Shown piece after piece: positions 60,866-64,000 of a stretch of DNA of 64,000 nt. The number at the start of each line of letters is the position of its first letter. The first letter of the stretch is position 1. The notes under the pieces are model-generated. The model was not told the DNA's origin. It did no database searches and worked only from the letters and a program-made list of their open reading frames with translations. Origin of the DNA: Planctomycetaceae bacterium (GTDB lineage: Bacteria > Planctomycetota > UBA1135 > GCA-002686595); contig WGMC01000008.1 in assembly GCA_016125265.1 (NCBI GenBank), positions 62,001-126,000 of the forward strand, written 5' to 3'. The position numbers and the translations under genes were made by a program.

Positions 60866-61726
60866 ATGAGCACCCTGAACCGCGTCACCACCGCGGTGTT
60901 CGATTCCCTCTTGGCCCCGCTCGCGGGCCTGGGAGCGTTTTGGATCGTCGTGTTGATCGGCGCGGTGTTCGTCGTTCCGGCCCTCCTTCTGTTCAAGCAG
61001 ATCAGTTGGCAGGGCGGTATCAAGGGCGCGAAGGAGCGGATCAAGGGCCACCTGATCGCGATCCGCATCTACCAGAACGACCTGGCAATCGTCGCGGCGT
61101 CCGTGGGCCGCATCCTGGTGCGCAACACGCAGTACCTCGGGCTCAACTTCGGTCCGCTCCTGCCGCTGCTGCCGCCGTTCACGCTGGTCGTCGCCCAACT
61201 GGCCACACGCTACGGTTTCGAGCCCCTGCCCGTGGATCCGCGCCCGACGGCCGAACTGCGTTCGGGGCAGGGCACACTTCTCGAGGTGCACTTCGCGCCC
61301 GGTCGCGAGGGCGAGGTGGCCGGCCTGTCGGTCGAATGGCCCGCGGGTCTCGAGCCGCTGACCCCGCTGGTGCGCTCGCCCGGCGGCGGCGTTGCGTTCC
61401 AGGAGTTCGTGGCCCGCTCGCCCGGCGACTGGACGATCACGCTGCGCACGGCCGCGGGTGCCCACGAGACCAAACGGGTGGTCGTCGGCTCGGCCCCCGA
61501 GGGCGCGTTCCAACCGGAGCGTGTTCGTTCGTTCTGGAGCGCCTGGCTGTGGCCCGCAGAGCCGACCCTGCCGGCCGAATCCCCGTTCGAGCGCATCGCT
61601 TTTGCCTATCCCGAACGGCCCCTGCCGCTGTCTCCAGGGGGGCCCATCGGGGTGATGGTGATCTTTTTCGTCTCCTCGCTCGTAGCCGGGGTAGTTGTTC
61701 TCAAGGTCTTCCACATCCAGATCTAA
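60866..61726 (+). CDS. Oxa1/DUF106-like membrane protein with beta domain
   Basis: 286 residues. Hydrophobic helices at about 22-42, 92-110 and 262-282 surround a cytosolic charged part (KGAKERIKGHLIAIRIYQND). RNTQYLGLNFGPLLPLLPPF precedes the second helix, an order like YidC/Get1/EMC3 (DUF106). A soluble beta-rich domain (residues 120-235: LLEVHFAPGREGEVAGLSVE, WTITLRTAAG) follows the second helix. Relationship to the Oxa1 group is by shape, and I rate it low. The gene is between the 65-residue protein and the HD hydrolase, 24 nt from the latter. Confidence 0.7.
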   Translation: MSTLNRVTTAVFDSLLAPLAGLGAFWIVVLIGAVFVVPALLLFKQISWQGGIKGAKERIKGHLIAIRIYQNDLAIVAASVGRILVRNTQYLGLNFGPLLPLLPPFTLVVAQLATRYGFEPLPVDPRPTAELRSGQGTLLEVHFAPGREGEVAGLSVEWPAGLEPLTPLVRSPGGGVAFQEFVARSPGDWTITLRTAAGAHETKRVVVGSAPEGAFQPERVRSFWSAWLWPAEPTLPAESPFERIAFAYPERPLPLSPGGPIGVMVIFFVSSLVAGVVVLKVFHIQI

Positions 61727-61750
61727 ACCACAGCGCCAAAGCCTCCGCCC

Positions 61751-62347
61751 GTGTACTCGCCCCTCGTCGAACGCGCCCTCACGGCTTGCATGACCGCCCA
61801 CGCGGGCCAGTGCCGCAAGGCCGACGAGGGCATGCCCTACGCGGTGCACCCGGTGCACGTGGCCCTCCTGCTGACGCGCTTCGGGGTGGACGACGACGTG
61901 GTGGTGGCGGCGCTCCTCCACGACGTGCCCGAGGATTGCGCGGACTGGACGGTGGAGCGGGTCCGGGTCGAGTTCGGGGCCCGGGTCGCGGGCATCGTGG
62001 GGGAGCTGACCGAGAACAAACGCCACTCGTGGGAGCAGCGCAAACAACACGCGGTCGACCACGTGCCCCACATGACGCCGGACGCGGCGACGGTGAAGGC
62101 GGCCGACCAGTTGCACAACCTGACGTCGTTGCGCCGCCAGTTGGATGAGGCCGACGACCCGGAGTGTGTGTGGTCCCGTTTCACCGGCGGACGCGATCGC
62201 ACGCTGACGATGGCGCGCAAACTCAGCGAGGCGCTGTTGCTGCGCATCGATCCGCGCCTGGGCCGGGCGTTGCGCGCGGCCGTGGAGGCGCTGGAAGTGG
62301 CCAGCGCCCCGCGCACCGCGGTTTCGCGCTCGCGGCCCGTTTCCTAG
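61751..62347 (+). CDS. HD-domain hydrolase, MESH1/SpoT-like
   Basis: 198 residues, start GTG. The HD metal site is H33 (AVHPVHV), H57-D58 (LLHDVPED) and D at about 118 (KAADQLHNL). The ED after HD is characteristic of ppGpp hydrolases (SpoT, MESH1). No synthetase or TGS domain follows. It probably hydrolyses (p)ppGpp or another nucleotide 3'-pyrophosphate such as PAPS-derived compounds; MESH1 also acts on NADPH. The association with PAPS genes makes the last option interesting but unproved. Cytoplasmic. Confidence 0.85.
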   Translation: MYSPLVERALTACMTAHAGQCRKADEGMPYAVHPVHVALLLTRFGVDDDVVVAALLHDVPEDCADWTVERVRVEFGARVAGIVGELTENKRHSWEQRKQHAVDHVPHMTPDAATVKAADQLHNLTSLRRQLDEADDPECVWSRFTGGRDRTLTMARKLSEALLLRIDPRLGRALRAAVEALEVASAPRTAVSRSRPVS

Positions 62348-62365
62348 CCCACGAGGTCCCCGGGG

Positions 62366-63196
62366 CTATCGCAGCGACGCGGTGCCCGCCAACGCCGCGA
62401 GCACCCGCTCGCGCAGCTCCGGCCGGCAGACCACGATTTCGTCGTTGCGGGGATCGGGTTGGTTGTACCGCTGCTCGGTCCCGTCGATGCGGCAGACGCT
62501 CCAGCCGGCGGCGCGCGCCACGATCTCCGGCGCGCAGGTATCCCACTCCTTGAGGCCCTTCTTGTGCACGTAGAGGTCCGCCTCGCCCAGCAACAGGCGC
62601 GAGATCTTGAAGCCGACGCTTCCCGTGGGGACCAACTCGGCGCCGCCCATCGCGCGGCCGAACTCTGCGACCCATTCGGGTGTGTGTGAGCGGCTCACCA
62701 CCATGCGCAGAGCCGCACCGGCGCGCGGAGCGGCGGCGGGGAGGTGTTCCGGGCCCTCGGAGCCGCGCATTTGCACTGCTGCCCGGTCGCCGAGGCACAC
62801 CCCGAACAGCACCCGCCCCACGGACGGAAGTGCGACCGCACCGAGGGCCGGTTTGCCGTCGAGGCAGAGGCCCACGTGCACGGCCCAGTCCTCGCGGCCG
62901 GTGCGGTACTCCTTGGTGCCGTCGAGCGGATCGACGATCCACACCAGGCGCTTGCCCTGGCGGGCCGCGGAGTCCTTGGTCTCCTCCGACAGGATGCCGT
63001 CGAGCGGGTACCGCCCGCGCAGGTAGCCCTGCAGGTAGCCGTCGGCCGCCTGGTCGCCGACGTCGCCGAGGATGTGTTCGTCCTTCCAGCGCCCGCTCTC
63101 GCGCAACCCGAGGGCGCGGCGGCCCGCCTCTTCGGCGATCTGTGCGGCGAAATGGAGCCGTTGCTCCACGTCCTTCGGGTCACTGAGCGGGTCCAT
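62366..63196 (-). CDS. Inositol-monophosphatase-family protein, CysQ-like
   Basis: 276 residues. The metal motifs are E71-E72 (LSEET), D89-P-L-D-G-T at 89-94 (WIVDPLDGTKEYRTG) and WDTCAPEIVARAAG at about 215-228. The DGTKE and WDTCAPE forms are those of CysQ, which removes the 3' phosphate from PAP to give AMP. Other family members act on inositol phosphates, so the assignment is not final. It converges with the HD gene (18 nt). With cysC 6 kb away it completes a PAPS-to-AMP branch. Cytoplasmic. Confidence 0.87.
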   Translation of the reverse strand: MDPLSDPKDVEQRLHFAAQIAEEAGRRALGLRESGRWKDEHILGDVGDQAADGYLQGYLRGRYPLDGILSEETKDSAARQGKRLVWIVDPLDGTKEYRTGREDWAVHVGLCLDGKPALGAVALPSVGRVLFGVCLGDRAAVQMRGSEGPEHLPAAAPRAGAALRMVVSRSHTPEWVAEFGRAMGGAELVPTGSVGFKISRLLLGEADLYVHKKGLKEWDTCAPEIVARAAGWSVCRIDGTEQRYNQPDPRNDEIVVCRPELRERVLAALAGTASLR

Positions 63197-63206
63197 CGGC
63201 GGCAGT

Positions 63207-63749
63207 CTACTCGGCCTTGGCCCGCGGACCGCGCCATCCCGAGAAGCCGCCCGCGAGGTTCAGGAGCTGCTTGCGACCTTGGGATTCGAGGAACTCGCAC
63301 GCCGCCGCCGAGCGCCCGCCCGCCGCGCAGTACACCAACGTGGGGCGGTCGTCCTTCGGCAGCTCCGCAAGACGCGCCTCGAGTTGGTCCACGGGGATCA
63401 GGATCGCCCCCGGCAGGATGCCCTCTGCGGTTTCGCGCGCGGTGCGCACGTCGAGCACGTGCACCCGCCCCGACTGCAACAGCGCCTCGCCCTCCACGGC
63501 CGACACGTCCTTCCAGAGGCGGCCCTCTTCGACCTGCTCCGGGGTCAGCGTCGCGCCCGCAGCCAACTCGCCAATCAAGCGCCGCTGCAGCGCCAGTTCC
63601 TGCCGCAGCTCTTCGGCGACGTTCTCGACGCGCCGCCGACTGTCCTGACGCAGATCCTCGAGGAGTTTGGGATCTGCGGCGGCGCCGGGGCGTTTGCGCA
63701 GCGCGAGGAAAAGAGCGGCGAGGGCGACGCCGAGGGCGATGTATTCCAT
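63207..63749 (-). CDS. Rhodanese-domain protein with N-terminal anchor
   Basis: 180 residues. An N-terminal helix (IALGVALAALFLALRK) and a coiled-coil (KLLEDLRQDSRRRVENVAEE) precede a rhodanese domain at about 80-175. The active-site loop is CAAGGRSA (Cys at about 141), with six residues in the loop typical for sulfurtransferases; VHVLDVRTARETAEGILPGA precedes it. It may transfer sulfane sulfur at the membrane. It sits 10 nt from the CysQ-like gene on the same strand and 10 nt from the partial FIST gene, so all three may be one operon. Confidence 0.87.
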   Translation of the reverse strand: MEYIALGVALAALFLALRKRPGAAADPKLLEDLRQDSRRRVENVAEELRQELALQRRLIGELAAGATLTPEQVEEGRLWKDVSAVEGEALLQSGRVHVLDVRTARETAEGILPGAILIPVDQLEARLAELPKDDRPTLVYCAAGGRSAAACEFLESQGRKQLLNLAGGFSGWRGPRAKAE

Positions 63750-63759
63750 GGTGTTCGAA

Positions 63760-64000
63760 TCAAGCGCCGAGTTGGCGGCGGAAGAGGGCCACGGAGGCTG
63801 TGAATCCGTGCAGGAAGTTGGTGCCGTCGACGGGCCCGAGTTCGCCGGCGGCGGCGAAGCCGGCCACGGCCGTATCCGCTCCCAGCACGTCGAGCAGCAC
63901 GGACGAATCGTGATCGGCCACGCCGAACATGCGCAGGCCGCGGCCGTTGCACGGGAAGAGCAGCGCGCCCTGCGGGCCCTCGGCCGGACCCGCTTCGGTC
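63760..64000 (-). CDS. FIST-domain protein, N-terminal part outside window
   Basis: Only the last 79 residues are inside the window; the frame is open to the right edge. They show the C-terminal FIST motifs [36 protein letters not shown] and [15 protein letters not shown] proteins bind small ligands such as amino acids in sensory systems. It is upstream of the rhodanese gene on the same strand. Nothing can be said about its N-terminus. Confidence 0.85.
   Translation of the reverse strand, partial: TEAGPAEGPQGALLFPCNGRGLRMFGVADHDSSVLLDVLGADTAVAGFAAAGELGPVDGTNFLHGFTASVALFRRQLGA

Noticed and set aside
1..64000. tRNA, rRNA or riboswitch genes
   Set aside because: I looked for conserved tRNA arms and riboswitch cores and saw none that I could support.

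Overview
The window is a chromosomal segment of a very GC-rich bacterium, most likely a member of the Planctomycetota. The reasons are indirect: large secreted proteins with formylglycine-generating-enzyme (FGE) folds, delta-60 beta-propeller repeats, sigma factor/Ser-Thr kinase neighbours, several alkaline-phosphatase-superfamily hydrolases, many lipoproteins, and intergenic palindromes of the GGGGCAACGCCCC type. No rRNA, tRNA, CRISPR array, integrase or transposase was seen. Gene order suggests core genome with short accessory patches rather than an island.

Region by region. 1-4300: a tandem array of three secreted FGE-fold proteins and a fourth 5'-deleted copy, separated by hairpin-forming repeats. 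4.3-5.5 kb: a decayed stretch, then a two-gene unit (DUF5674 plus a small helical protein) with another copy of the same palindrome. 5.5-14.7 kb: a YfhO-like membrane protein with a lipoprotein, an archaeal-type methionine aminopeptidase, a glycosyltransferase, a secreted hydrolase, a sodium:solute symporter and a secreted protein. 15-21.5 kb (minus strand): RlmL-like RNA methyltransferase, an ECF sigma factor overlapping a YCII/DGPF protein, a YceH-type winged-helix protein overlapping mutS.

21.6-24.2 kb: a lipoprotein operon (COG3014, YcfL, LpoB-like). 24.3-35 kb: sugar-nucleotide epimerase, ATP-type PEP carboxykinase, TPR protein, a delta-60 lipoprotein, aldo/keto reductase, MIP18/DUF59 protein, YheT-like hydrolase, radical SAM protein and DapF. 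35-39.6 kb: coiled-coil membrane protein, sigma factor and a membrane-anchored protein kinase. 39.6-40.3 kb: a compound repeat array that carries a decayed duplicate of the pqiB 3' end. 40.3-42.4 kb: pqiAB. 42.5-47.1 kb: an overlapping operon of amidohydrolase-fold proteins and a zinc-ribbon protein. 47.4-53.7 kb: small lipoproteins, a LOG-family protein, isocitrate dehydrogenase and two alpha/beta-hydrolase-fold proteins.

53.7-63.2 kb is the most unusual region. A cytoplasmic sulfatase-like protein overlaps APS kinase (cysC). Two membrane-anchored type I phosphodiesterases, a 65-residue protein ending in LGYIS, an Oxa1-like membrane protein and an HD hydrolase follow, and a CysQ-like PAP phosphatase faces the cluster. 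It looks like a PAPS-dependent envelope-modification locus, but no sulfotransferase is visible. The window ends with a rhodanese protein and the C-terminus of a FIST-domain protein. Several gene pairs overlap by 4 nt, often with TTG or GTG starts, and several convergent pairs share or abut palindromic stop codons.
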